DNA from: Skeletonema tropicum
Lineage: Eukaryota; Bacillariophyta; Thalassiosirophyceae; Thalassiosirales; Thalassiosiraceae
Assembly (NCBI GenBank): GCA_037178625.1
Contig: CM074137.1
Location: 2,356,001 to 2,420,000, forward strand
DNA length: 64,000 bases
Reading direction: 5' to 3'
Every line of letters begins with the position of its first letter. Within the stretch, counting starts at the first letter, position 1. Of the stretch, positions 42,390 to 53,887 are shown piece after piece. The notes under the pieces were generated by a model. The model ran no database searches. It was not told the DNA's origin and worked only from the letters and a program-made list of their open reading frames with translations. The position numbers and the translations under genes are program-made.

Positions 42390-43586
42390 TTAGGCACGGA
42401 GGTTTCTAGTAGGAGCGTCTTCGACCTCAGGAACAGGCTCGGCAGGAGCAGCTTCCTCGGCGGCGGCAGCGGCAGCAGCGAGGGAATCAGCATCGGCAGC
42501 ATTGTTGGCAACAAGAGAGTCCATAACCAACTCGCGACTTCCGTGGGGGTAGAGATCATCCGTCATATCATCACGCTGGAGCTTCATATCGTAACAGAGC
42601 TTGTCAAAGGAGGAGGCACTGATCATGTGGCACTGACGATCCACCTGCCAAGTGATGGGAGCGTACTGAGAGCACATTTCGTTGTTACGGGAGGTTCCAG
42701 TGGTGGATCCAGTGTAGTAGTGGATGTCAGTTCCCATGTTCTTCGACTTATCAATGATCATACCACGCATCATATCAGGGTAGAAGTAACTTTCGTCGTT
42801 TACCACAGTGAAGACCTGACCGTGAACACCAACGTTGCTGGCAATGTTCTGCGGATCCACAGCAATCTGCTGGAAAACTTCAAGGGGAAGGTTGCAAAAC
42901 ACTCCATCGTAGAAAGGAGTTTGGAACTGGTTGACAGTGCCACAGTCTCCAGCGGCGGAGTGGGGCCAGTGGACTTCGTAGGTCTCTCCAACTTCCATGT
43001 TGGTGCAGTACTTCCAGTCATAGGGCTTGGTGAACTTCTCGTCTTCCGCATCATAGTAATGGCAACGGAATCCACCACGGACGTCCTTTCCAGCAAGATC
43101 ACGGTTGGCCCACTCGGGACGCTCAGCAGTACCGTGGGGTCCATCACCGTTCTCGTCGAACTGACCATAGGAGTAGTGTTCAGTTCCAAGATGCCAGTGC
43201 ACGTTGACGGGGCACATATTTGAAGCCTGGTAAGACTTGGTGATGGGCACCAAGTCACCAACATCCAAATCACCGACATATCCCTTGGTGACATTTCCTC
43301 CAGCCTGAGGAGTAGGAACTTCCAAGTCGGCACAAAGCTTGTTGGCTACTGCGAGCTGAGCTCCAGCACACACGTTGGCATCATCGTCCAAGAGAGAGGA
43401 ACCATCCCTGAGCGCTATGAAATCGGTAGCGGCTGGGGCAGAAGTGGCAGCCGCAGAAGCTGGATTCTGGGAAGGCTTCACGGCAAGAGCGATGGTGGCA
43501 GCGAGAAGACCGATGGTGGAAAGGCCGAGCACGCCGATGACAGCCTTGAGAGTTCCAGTGTTGTCTTTTGAGGAAGGAGGGCACAT
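42390..43586 (-). CDS. Delta-class carbonic anhydrase, membrane-anchored
   Basis: 398 residues, intronless. Delta enzymes interconvert CO2 and bicarbonate and support the diatom carbon-concentrating mechanism. The zinc region CPVNVHWHLGTEHYSYGQ places H130, H132 and H137 as likely ligands or near-ligands. Other family features are YEVHWPHSAAGDCGTVNQFQ and VGVHGQVFTVVND. Residues 12-36 form a single hydrophobic anchor (GVLGLSTIGLLAATIALAV) after a short basic cytosolic end, so the catalytic part is probably exported or lumenal. A tail of about 35 residues is Ala/Glu/Pro-rich. It resembles the TWCA1 type described from Thalassiosira weissflogii. A 279-codon antisense frame is a shadow of its codon bias. 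Confidence 0.93.
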   Translation of the reverse strand: MCPPSSKDNTGTLKAVIGVLGLSTIGLLAATIALAVKPSQNPASAAATSAPAATDFIALRDGSSLLDDDANVCAGAQLAVANKLCADLEVPTPQAGGNVTKGYVGDLDVGDLVPITKSYQASNMCPVNVHWHLGTEHYSYGQFDENGDGPHGTAERPEWANRDLAGKDVRGGFRCHYYDAEDEKFTKPYDWKYCTNMEVGETYEVHWPHSAAGDCGTVNQFQTPFYDGVFCNLPLEVFQQIAVDPQNIASNVGVHGQVFTVVNDESYFYPDMMRGMIIDKSKNMGTDIHYYTGSTTGTSRNNEMCSQYAPITWQVDRQCHMISASSFDKLCYDMKLQRDDMTDDLYPHGSRELVMDSLVANNAADADSLAAAAAAAEEAAPAEPVPEVEDAPTRNLRA

Positions 43587-43859
43587 GGTTGATGATTAAG
43601 AGAGGAAGCTTTGAGTGATGTTGGCAAACAAAAATTATGAGCAATGCCAATGCATGTGATGTGCGTACATACTTTTGGATCTTTTCCATCAACGCAAGGA
43701 TGACTGTGTCGTTTTCTTCTTAAAAGATCCAACAACAGGAAGACAACTTACAGTTGGTCGTGAAGAAAGCAATTGCCAGAAAGTTCTCATTCTTCGCGAC
43801 ACGAATTCACGAAGAATGATGTGTCATCACGTGAACTTTTACGGTCTGAGTTCGCATCT

Positions 43860-43865
43860 TGACGT
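43860..43865 (+). promoter_or_regulatory. TGACGT element upstream of the carbonic anhydrase
   Basis: TGACGT stands ~275 bp upstream of the delta-CA start. The same hexamer acts as a CO2/cAMP-response element in a Phaeodactylum carbonic-anhydrase promoter. A single hexamer is weak evidence, since it is expected by chance every few kb. Confidence 0.2.
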
Positions 43866-44302
43866 GAAAATACCGTGTGGCCAGATCACAAGTACATAAG
43901 GACATTTTGAGGCCATAATTAAGCCTCTTCATTCCGCTTCTCAAGGCCTATCACGATCCGAACGTAGTTTGTTGGACGCATATCTACCAACAAATTATCC
44001 GCCAATGACACGTGGTAAAACCGGCTTGTGAGAACCATGATGAGAACTGCGTGTGAACTCAATCACAAACTCATTTGCTTCGCAGAAGGCAGAACCGAGT
44101 CCTAAACGTACTTTTGTACAAATAGATCGTCTCCACTACCCACAACAAACTCGAGGTGTTGGATCCTGTGCATTACCTGTGCATTGTTCCTCTCTTCAAC
44201 ACATAACGTGACAACACTGCTATGTATTGCCATCTCTTCTCGCTCCATTCTGGTAAGTCAAGCGAGCCTTACTCTTACTTAACTTTGAACAAATCAAATA
44301 AA

Positions 44303-46171
44303 ATGGAAATAAGACCAAATGATAACGATGTGTTGTCGGGCCGAGGACCTTCGTTCAACCAACATCCTGGCAATAAACACTTTCGAAGGATGCTCCATGA
44401 GCAAAAGGTAAGTGAGCCTCAACTTCATTATCCTCTTCTTCCAATTTAAGTTGTTTATCATAATCATACGTCGTCTATTCACAATGTATGTATGCCAAAG
44501 AATGCCTATATGGCTGGCACAAAGAGGCAAAAGATTGACATCTCTAAGACCATCGTTGAAGCAATCCACTCGATGGATCCACCCGGCCGATTTCTCAAGA
44601 AGTGTTCTGAAACCGACCAATGGATCGAGCTGTCGAGGAAAGATGCAGCCGATAGAGCAGCCCAAGCGATGGCATTTGCCATTAGAGGTAAGGATATATC
44701 AGAGCGTAGGAGAGAGGAACGGCGGCGCTCCCGACGAATATCGCAACGACAAAATTCACAGGATAACGATGGTAATAATGTGGTAGCGGCTTCATTGCAA
44801 TTGCACCACGCTGATCGACTGCCTACTCATCAACATCAACAACATTTCCAGAGCTCGTATGATCGCTTTGACGGCAATTTTTCATCACCATTGTCGTCTG
44901 CCTCACGCCATCGACTCGTTTCTCGTGGTCCAGCAGCAAGAGAGACACAAAATACAACACGTTCGTCTACAATGAAGAATGATTGTACTGATTCATCGGC
45001 AGATGAAATGCCTCGTGTGCCTATTGGCAATTCCAATGCCAATAATCTTCATCAGCAACTTCAACTTCTTCCACAGTTGAATCAAAACAGTGCTGTCAGC
45101 ACCGACACCCTGCCAACATCTTCCATCGATCAACATGTGAGTCATGATGAATTGGTCCACGTTCTGACACAGGCTGTGCAGCAGCAGCGACGCCATCATG
45201 ATCAGCAGCAGCTACATCAATCTGATCTGGGACAGCTTCTGTTGGGACAGTTACTTCACTCACAAACTGCGATCCAGTCTGCTTCACTTGAAGGTTTGAC
45301 TCATCAACAACTGTTGGCACAGGCACAGCAACAACAGCAGCTGATTCAGCAACAGCTACAGCAGCAAGTCATTCTTCTTCAGCATCTTTCGAACCAACAG
45401 AATGTTCATTTGCTCCCATCTGATCTGGAACAGCTTCTGTTGGGACAGTTACTTCACACACAAACTGCGATTCAGTCTGCTTCACTTGAAGGTTTGACTC
45501 ATCAACAACTGTTGGTACAGGCACAGCAACAACAACAGCAGCAAGACATTCTTCTTCAGTATCTTTCGAACCAACAGAATGTTCATGTTCTCCCATCTGA
45601 TTCACTACGAACGACTCTATCTGTTTCAGCTCCATCCTCGGCTTCTCAAGAAGGGCTGTCGCCGCCAAATGGCATGATTCCCAATGGCAATGGGGCGTTA
45701 TCTTCAAACTACTCGACGACTTCCCAATCTGAGCCGGCAGCTCATGTGAATGTTTTGCCAAATCTGCGACAACAATCGAATCCATCATCAAATGCGCTTC
45801 TGCTCAGCAGCTTATTGAGTAATTTACAACAATACCCAAATAGCGTGGGAATAATCAGCGCACCCCAGGGAACACAACAATTGGATCCATTGCAACGCAG
45901 TCTCGTGCTGCAACATGTGCAGCAGTTGCTGGCTCCATCTCTAAATCTAACTCTTACCAATCAATCTTTCGGGCAGCAGCAGCAATCACAGATCCAATTG
46001 GATCCGTCTCATCGGGCAAGGCAGGCAGCTCTACCGCTCCAGGTCCAAAGCTCGCAGGCCCCCCCCTCGATCAATCCGCAGCCATCGGGCAATGCAGCTT
46101 CTGCATCGACTAGAACTTGGCGAGAGGAGAATGGCGTAGATGAAATGCAGAGCGTGTCAGAAAAGAAATAG
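44303..46171 (+). CDS. DUF6824-domain, Gln-rich putative regulator
   Basis: Exons 44303-44407 and 44501-46171 join across a 93-nt intron (GTAAGTGA ... GCCAAAG) into 591 residues. The N-terminal ~90 residues fit DUF6824, a diatom-rich domain: NDNDVLSGRGPSFNQHPGNK HFRRML, then ISKTIVEAIHSMDPPGRFLK and QWIELSRKDAADRAAQAM. The intron splits the domain and correct splicing is needed to complete it. An Arg-rich stretch (RRREERRRSRRISQRQ) could be a nuclear signal. The rest is low-complexity Gln/Ser/His, with a tandem duplication near 45220-45600 encoding LLLGQLLH(S/T)QTAIQSASLE twice. Function as a transcription regulator is inferred from the domain company. An in-frame ATG at 44222 exists but precedes a splice-like GTAAGTC. 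Confidence 0.82.
45220..45600 (+). repeat. Intragenic tandem duplication
   Basis: Two copies of about 190 bp, each coding for SDLxQLLLGQLLH, QTAIQSASLEGLTHQQLL, a Gln run and LLQxLSNQQNVH. The second copy has a shorter Gln run. Nucleotide similarity is high, implying recent duplication or unequal exchange. Confidence 0.85.
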
Positions 46172-46499
46172 GCATGAATATTTTTCTGAATGTGCTGGAG
46201 TCGTCTTCACATGAGAGCATGATAAAGTTGATCGTTGCTGTGAGAGCAGCAGTAGACGAGGGCGTTGGATGGTCTCCGCATTATTATTTTCTGTGAAAGA
46301 TTCTGCCGAAGGTAGGATGATGATGGGGCTGGCCTTCATACTGGTAGTTGACAGGCGTCAACCTGCGTCAACGCCAATGCTACTTAGGGCTAACTCCAAC
46401 AGTGGAGAAAAATAGTAAATAGAAAATAGATAAACTAGGAATCTCTCTAGAGAGATACAATCATTGAAGCATATAGCTCTAGATTATCCACCTTGATTC
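46172..46499. other. Intergenic, nothing recognised
   Basis: Convergent gene ends; no open frame or repeat seen. Confidence 0.5.
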
Positions 46500-49400
46500 C
46501 TATGCCATTGTCTCAGCGCCAGGTGATGAAGGGTGCGCTCTTCTCTGTCTAAATCTTTGAACTGCTTGCATGATAATTGCGGCTCTATGCATGTAAAATT
46601 CATTTAAGGTAGACGTCACATCCTCCATCAATGACAATCTTCTTAGCTGCATCTGCACTGGATGGCTATCGTTTAGCTCACCAAACTGTGGCCCTTGTTT
46701 CTACACGATTAACACATTATATGATCATGGAAGTTAGGCGGAAGATAATGATCTGATGGGCATGACGCATCACCTGGATAATACTTACCTCCTTTGCAAT
46801 CCTCTTCGCAAGAAGACTTGCAACGTTAAGTATGTGAACTTCCATATTCTTGTTGACACCAATCCCTGACAGGCAATCATCTTTCATGTAATTCACTTCT
46901 AACGACGAATCAAAACCGAGCGGAGGCTCTAACCGTGCAAAGAAGCTTTGTAGGTCAGCTGCCTTCATGTAACAACTTGCTTCCGGGTCAAACAGCGCCC
47001 AAGTTTTTACAAAGTTCTGGAGATCGGAGAGACTTAGAATATCCCCTTCATTGCTGTTTTCAAATCCCTCAAGCACTACCCCGACGATCAAATTCAAAAC
47101 GACATATGATACAATCAAAGTAAAGGAGTAGAAGAAGACGAAGACTGAGTAACCCGCCTCACATCCATTGATTTCTGTGCAGTTGGGGTAATCTCTCTCA
47201 TCGATACACCAAGGAGAAGCCTCGTTGTAAACTGGATCCGAATCACAATCATCTCGCTCTTCTAACATTGTATACATGAGCGAATTCCAGGCCTCTCCGG
47301 TCGAAATCTTCATCAGGAATTGCATCGCATTACCGATTGATCGGAAGTTAGATTGCTCGCTGAGTCCATTCCCATTGAATCCAATCATTGCGTACAGCTC
47401 TACCCCAACCGATGCATAGATGAAAAAGAGAAGCAGAAGTAGACATCCAACATTGAGGATGGATGGTATCACTGCAATTATAGTGTTGAATGGAGTGCGA
47501 AGTTCTTTGACGTGCCTTACTAATCGAACGAGACGACCGATTCGCATCAAGCTAACCATGGTTGATATAGAAGCTACTAGATTTTGATCTTTGATGATAA
47601 GCCTGAGAACGAACCCTGCAGCGATTCCAAACACGATGGTAAAGTCAAATATATTCCATCCCAATCGAAAGTATAAATGACCGAAAGCCGTGATTTTGAG
47701 CATTATTTCCACAGCAAAGACAGTTGAAAACGCCCAGTTCATCGCTTCTACCATGTCTGAATTGATTCGGCTGTCACCAAATGAGAGGGTCGCAATCGAG
47801 ATACTGTTGGCAGCGATGACGACTATAATAAAGCTCTCAAACCATTCAGATATGACGAGGTCGTAACATCGACCTCTGAGCATCTGTTCGGGGCGTCTTA
47901 GCAATCTCTCAGGTTTTATCTTCATCACAAATGTCTGTGTCGCCGCCCATTTACGTTGCGCATCTGTCATAAGACCATAACCTCTAGACTCGCGCAGACG
48001 AGAGAAATTCTCAACAATTGCACCCACGAAGAGTTCGAGCAAGAAAAATGAACCAACAAGAATGAAGAAGATAAAGAATATCGTCCATGCTTTGTTGGAA
48101 CCTCGAATAGGCTGCATGTCAATTCCTCGTTGGTCTATGGCAGCATTCATCACGTCCACCCATCCTTCTGTTGTAGATATCTCAAAGAGGAGTGCAAATG
48201 CAGACCAGATATTGTCAAAATTGTGGGGTATGGTCTGCAGCCAAGTTGCGTTCATACAGACGCAAATCTGCTTCGACGATGGAATTGCGTCCAGCAACGA
48301 GCCCACATCACAGTCAGGTGCAATCAGCCACGATTGCTCTAAATTGCTCATTTCGGCAAAAGACTTTGGATGGGTCATCAAATCAACTTGTGCAACAGTT
48401 AGATCGGAAGTTACACATTCGTAAAAGGTACCCTGCAAAGTAGAAAGAAGGTCGTGTGAGGGGCGAGAATGTGATGGAAGAAGAGTGACATGAAATAGTT
48501 CACGAAGCCCACCTTGAGAAAAGTCACCGCAAATATGGCAAACAATAAAATGAAGAGGGCACAAACTACAGCCACATTAATCACAGATGGCACAGACAGA
48601 AGGAGCGCTTCTACGACTAATTTGAGCTCTGGCCTGCGATTGATCATACGAAGAGGACGTAAAACCCGCAGCAATCTGATTAGCCTCAACGCTGACCCTC
48701 CAGTAACATTCAGCATGTCCATCACTGAGGCTATGACAGCAGCAACATCAATTATATTCCAAATCTCTTGAAGATACTTTCGAAGGCCGTAGGCGAGTAC
48801 TTTCATGCAAAACTCAATGATAAACACCAGCGCAAACGTCATGTTCAGTGCGTGGAGCGCGCGAGTCGTGGGTGAATTAGGATTCCGCAGTGGGTGATCA
48901 ATTGCAAGAATTATGCTGCTGATGACAATGGCCCAAGTCAAAAGCAGATCAAATCGTCTACTCTCCACCAGACATGTCATCCTACTTTTTACATATACAA
49001 GTTTTGAGCATTCAAATCGTTTCCAATGAGACTCAGCTGGCTTGGCTCTTATAGATTTGGACGCCTTCGTACCATTTGTGCATTCATTTTCTGGAGAGAC
49101 CTTGTTACCGGGGGAGACCTGATTACGGACGAAGTCACTGCCATCGAACTGTCGTAGAAGTATCGCAAGGAATAGACTGAGACAGCAGAAAACACCTTGC
49201 ACAATGAGAGATATGAAGTACAATGGAGCAATCCAAGATGTCGCTTTCCAACAATCGTACATTACTTCGTTCCAATTTTCTCCTGTGAGCACTTGAAAGA
49301 CAGTAATGGATGAACTGAAGAAATCATCAAAGTTTGATCGAGGTACCTCACTCTTTTCGTACATGGGATCTGTGATAGGAACGTGTGCTCCAGATTCATC

Positions 49401-51194
49401 GAAGTGCAGTCGATTAGCAAACAGCTGCATCCCGATGAGAGCGTAGATGAAGATGAAAAGGATCAAGAGAATTCCAAAGCTTCGAATTTCCGATGCCGCT
49501 TTTGCTACCGTGGATAAAAGGTGATGTATAGAAGTCCACTGTTTGATCATTTTGAATAATCGAAGAAGCCTCAATGATCTCAGGACTGAGACGGAACTCT
49601 TGCTCGTCCCAATTGGATCCACACGAACTGCAACAAGCTCAGCCAGCGAAACTAACGCAATGATACCATCAAAACACGTCGAAGCGTTGCTCCAGTACAT
49701 CTTCAACCCTAAAGCAGTGCAATGTAATAACATATCTAAGCCAAAGATCACAGTCGTGACAGCATTTGCCGTGTCTAAAATCGATTGAAAGCCAGGACTT
49801 ATTCCGTAGTGATCAGCACTTAGAATGATTGTGTTGAAAATAATCACACCGAGTATGAAGTATTTGTACACGATGCTTTGGACAAGCTCATGAATTGCAA
49901 TTGCAACTACAGAATACTCAGATCGCAATTTTTGGTTGTAGGCTTTCATCTTTAGAGAGCTCTCGTTCTGTTGAGTGTGAGCAGCTTCTTCTTCTGCTTC
50001 TTCTTTCATTTCAGTCTCAATTTTATCGAGAGCTTTTGCAATCACCGCTACGAGTATGTTTAGTGCAATTTGGCCACCCAAAAGAATCAGCAGTGCGAAT
50101 GCAATGATTGTCGGAGTCCTCCACCACGAATCAATCAACCTTTCCATTATAGTCGACCAACCTTCTAAAGTTACTATCTGGAAGGCGGTGACGAACGCAG
50201 AGAGAAAATTGTTAAAATTCGTCAACCCATAGTCGAAGGCGCCATTGAATGTTGCGTCTTGCATTCGAGAATGAGAATTGTAGGGCTCGAGCGAATCTAC
50301 GAATCTAGGGTTGCCAAATGCGTCATAGTTGGAACCACACGTTGTACGGTTGACATCTCTTCCCATAAAAGATGTCCCACCAAGGCATCTATGAAATCCC
50401 CTACTCGTTCCACTACATACACGAAGATCAGTCTCGTCTATCGGCCATAGACAGTCCTGACGTCCAAATTGCCACATCACATCATCATTAGTAGTAGGCA
50501 GACACCGATGAGCATCAGGATTCGCCACAGCATCTAAGATGAATATTTTCCAACATTCCTCTGATATATTTCTACAATTCGATGGCATTCTTATGGGAAA
50601 CGGCGTCAGTCGACATCGATAATGAAAGAGACCGCTCCAACTCAATATACCAAAGAGACTGAAACAGACCAAGATGAATAAAAGAAGCACCATGGCATTG
50701 CCAAGCTCCCCCAATGAGCCAAGAAGCACGTTTATGATCTTTCTCAAATTTGGTAGCCTTGAAATAGACCTGAGCGGTCGTAAAACTCTCAGGCCTCGCA
50801 CCATTGAAAAGTTTGGCAGCCCAGGCACGAAATTGAGGATGCTTGCCAATACAATGATGAAGTCCAGGACATTCCAACCATCTTTCAGATACGCCTCCTT
50901 GCCACGTGCAAACCCAAATGCGATTGATTTGAGAAGGCATTCAGCCGCAAAGATGATTGTGAATACGATTTCCGCCTTCTCAATGACGTCATTAAAAACA
51001 GAGCCATCGGTGCGCGGTTGATAATTATCGTCTACATAACGATAATCCACGCATGCCAACAAAATGGAGTTGAGAATGATTGCCACGAGAATGAAGTTGT
51101 TGAATAGTGAGGTGGTGACAAATTGCTTGAGGTTTGTGGAATTCAGTGAACGCAGGCGAAAGGCAGCTTTGAATGTTTCGGATGTCATCATCAT
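46500..51194 (-). CDS. Four-domain voltage-gated cation channel (EEEE filter)
   Basis: Exons 48513-51194, 46789-48432 and 46500-46700, joined by introns of 80 and 88 nt in phase 0, give 1508 residues if the first ATG is used. Four repeats of six segments are visible. S4 segments: MVRGLRVLRPLRSISR (I), SVLRSLRLLRLFKMIK (II), ALRLIRLLRVLRPLRM (III), LMRIGRLVRLVRHVKE (IV). Pore loops are TLEGW, TGENW, TTEGW and TGEAW, so the filter is Glu in all four, as in Ca2+ channels rather than animal Na+ channels. The third exon carries an IQ-like motif (IIMQAVQRFRQRRA), a site where calmodulin binds related channels. The frame stays open upstream of 51194 and a short sequence around the start is duplicated, so an unseen 5' exon is possible. 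Probable plasma-membrane Ca2+ entry; ion preference is inference. Confidence 0.92.
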
Positions 51195-51377
51195 GGTGCT
51201 GTGGAATTCAGTGGACACAGGCGAAAGGCGATGCCTTGATCGTTTCGAATATCATCGTCAGAAAGAAGTTGTCATCATGTTTAACTTACGAGATCTATCG
51301 CTTTGATCGTGAATGGCAATTTTTAAATAATTTCACCGCAAAAGACATACGGTACGATGTATCATCCTACACGCCAC

Positions 51378-53591
51378 TCAATCTGACTTCATGGATTGGT
51401 CCACGGCAAGAGCAAAATCACGCACCGAATCACTCATCCATTTCCAGCTGTTTGCTGCTGGGTTCAATCCAAGCGGCCAACCCACTACATATAGCAGAAA
51501 AAGAGTTAGCAACGAAATACACATAAGTTTGTGAAACATACCCAGCTTCTACTCACCGTGTCCACCAGCCTTGGTCAGCAACAGCATGATATTTCCTTTG
51601 CCCGAGTCGACCAGCTGTTGCGGCCTATCTGTACCAATTGTTCTCCACCCCTGAATAAGAATGAGCAGAATCCAACATGAGTAAAATGCGAAACAAAATT
51701 ATGTATCGTACGATTGATTACAACTCACCACCAAGGGATCATCCAATGCCTGCAACACGGCAAAAGGAACAGACGTGTTTGCAATACGTCCCCACTCGTC
51801 TGCAACACACTCACTGGAATTGGAATGTGAGTCGAGCAATCCGAAAGAGGCAATTCTATCTCCCATAGCTGACATTTCAGAATAATAATGGATCAAATCA
51901 TCAAATGAATTATACGTGACGATTGCTTCCACATCAAGCGCCGAAATAGAAGTCGTTCGAAGCATACGCAAGAATTGGCCTCGAGTTAATTTGTGTTTGT
52001 AGAATCGTGCGTATTTCGCAACGAGCATGTCATCACGTAAGTTGAAGGTCAACATTGGTTGCCAAAGACGCATAGATCTTTTAAAGTTGAGGTTTTGCCG
52101 CATGTCCAATCCGCCACTCACGGCAATAGCGGCATCGAGCGAGCAGTGCTCCCCGGAACGGGCAACATAATTTGACAATACTATTGCGCCCATTGAATAA
52201 CCAACACCGACTAGAACTTGGCGTCTTGGTCTACGCTGTGATTTTGCGAGCGAAGTAAGTCCTTTCTTCAATGCCCTTGCAGCTATATCTGCATCTCCTG
52301 TTCGAGCTCCATGGAATACATTCCAACCTGAGATTTTTGTATCCATCATCCCCCTTGCTATAAGTACAACCACTGTGCTCCCTTCGGCTCTTCTTCGCTT
52401 GACTAAATCTTTCACGTACTCTTCATGGCTTCCTCCATTAAGACCATGGAGAACAAGATAGACAGGCTTCATCGAATCATGTATAAGCTTTCTCTTACGA
52501 GGACCATAATTGAAGTCATCAAACGGAAAGGCAATATCCAAAGCCAAGTGTTCACCATCAGACGGATTTGTGACGTAGACTCTCATGTATTGCTGATCTT
52601 CAACCGAATTGACAACGAAGGGAATACCCGTGCGTTGGTCTCCAGTAACCAAATAAGGCGTAGCTCCATGTTTCACATCATAAGTGTATGCAGATTCTTT
52701 CAAATTTGCAGCGATTGACGATACCAAAGGATTCGACTTGGAGTAGTAAAGACCTGGATCGATGGTGGGCACGTCGATGCCAGGATGCGGCATTTGCTTC
52801 AGAATTTTACTTGAATGAGGATTTCCAACATGGCCATTTGATTGTAAGTAAACAACCACTGTTGTGAATACACATACAAAGACCGCTGACTGAAACAGCA
52901 CGTTTTTGTTTGGAATTTGAATGCTGTTGCTTTTGCTTTTTGTGTTCGTCACCACACTATCAGGAGGAATAGCCCGAAGTGACAACGCTAGTCTGATTGC
53001 CAACACTGTCACCGCACACCACAATGAAAAGCCAAATAGACGCCCAAATTCATAAACGTAAAGTGAATCAGTGAAGAGTACCGCAGAGCTTGCCAACCCC
53101 ACAATGCTAATAAACATATCTCTGTTGTCGCATGAATCACTCACAGAGAACATCCTTTTCACATCCCGATAGGCCATCCAAATCAAACACAAAGGACAAA
53201 TGTAAAATGCAAATAAACGCAACCACAGCTCTCCCATGGCCATCAGCGGAGCTCCAACTTTGGTAAGAGTGAGGGCCAGTTCGTAAATAGAGTTGTCGTG
53301 AAGTTCCATCGAAGACATTGGACCAACGAACGGTGTAGGAAGCAATTCATTGTTATCTGTAAGAAGGTGATATTTTTTGCCAGCACTGGCAGACAAGGCA
53401 GCGGCAATTGGCGGTAATTCAAATACTCCATCGCCTACGAAGGATAAATGTTCTTCATTTGATGTGAATACTTGATCGTCATCCGTCGTAGAGTTGAGAG
53501 GATGAACGAGCGGCAGGCCAAGATGTTCCAGAAACGCCTGCACAGAATTGTCAACCTGGATAACGACGTCGTCGGTACTGCTGGCCGTCAT
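51378..53591 (-). CDS. Alpha/beta hydrolase, ABHD1/3 (YheT)-like, multi-TM N-terminus
   Basis: Exons 51729-53591, 51557-51650 and 51378-51484 join in frame into 687 residues. The last two small exons supply the catalytic end. The N-terminal ~280 residues hold about four membrane segments (for example LFAFYICPLCLIWMAYR and FSLWCAVTVLAIRLALSL). The hydrolase fold follows: VYLVLHGLNGGSHEEYV (oxyanion region), nucleophile elbow GVGYSMGAI near 455, Asp in ALDDPLVGW near 620, and His in KAGGHVGWPLG near 653. The family contains membrane lipases and esterases. The layout is longer than the usual ~400 residues because of the membrane domain. It is about 180 bp upstream of the channel gene on the same strand. 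Substrate unknown. Confidence 0.88.
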
Positions 53592-53887
53592 GGTTTATTG
53601 AGGCATCAGAGGGAATAGTGCTCGTTGCTCGTACTGAGATCTCATCTTCTATTTTTGATCTCGTTTGTTCTGTGGCCCGTGGAGAGGTGACGTCATACTT
53701 TTCTTCCATACTTTCCCACTAACTCGAGACCTACTTTCACTTTTTTATATATACAGCGGGTATGGTACAAGTACGATAATTCCAGGGTGCCGTGTGAGAT
53801 GATGTTGTTGTGAGATGACGTGAATGATTGCAGTGGTAGGTAGGTAGAATCAGATTTATTACTAACAATTCATGAGTTGTCTCCTTA

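Noticed and set aside
42384..43223. 279-codon frame opposite the delta-carbonic anhydrase
   Set aside because: It is exactly antisense to a strongly conserved enzyme and has no recognisable motif; codon bias of the sense gene explains it.
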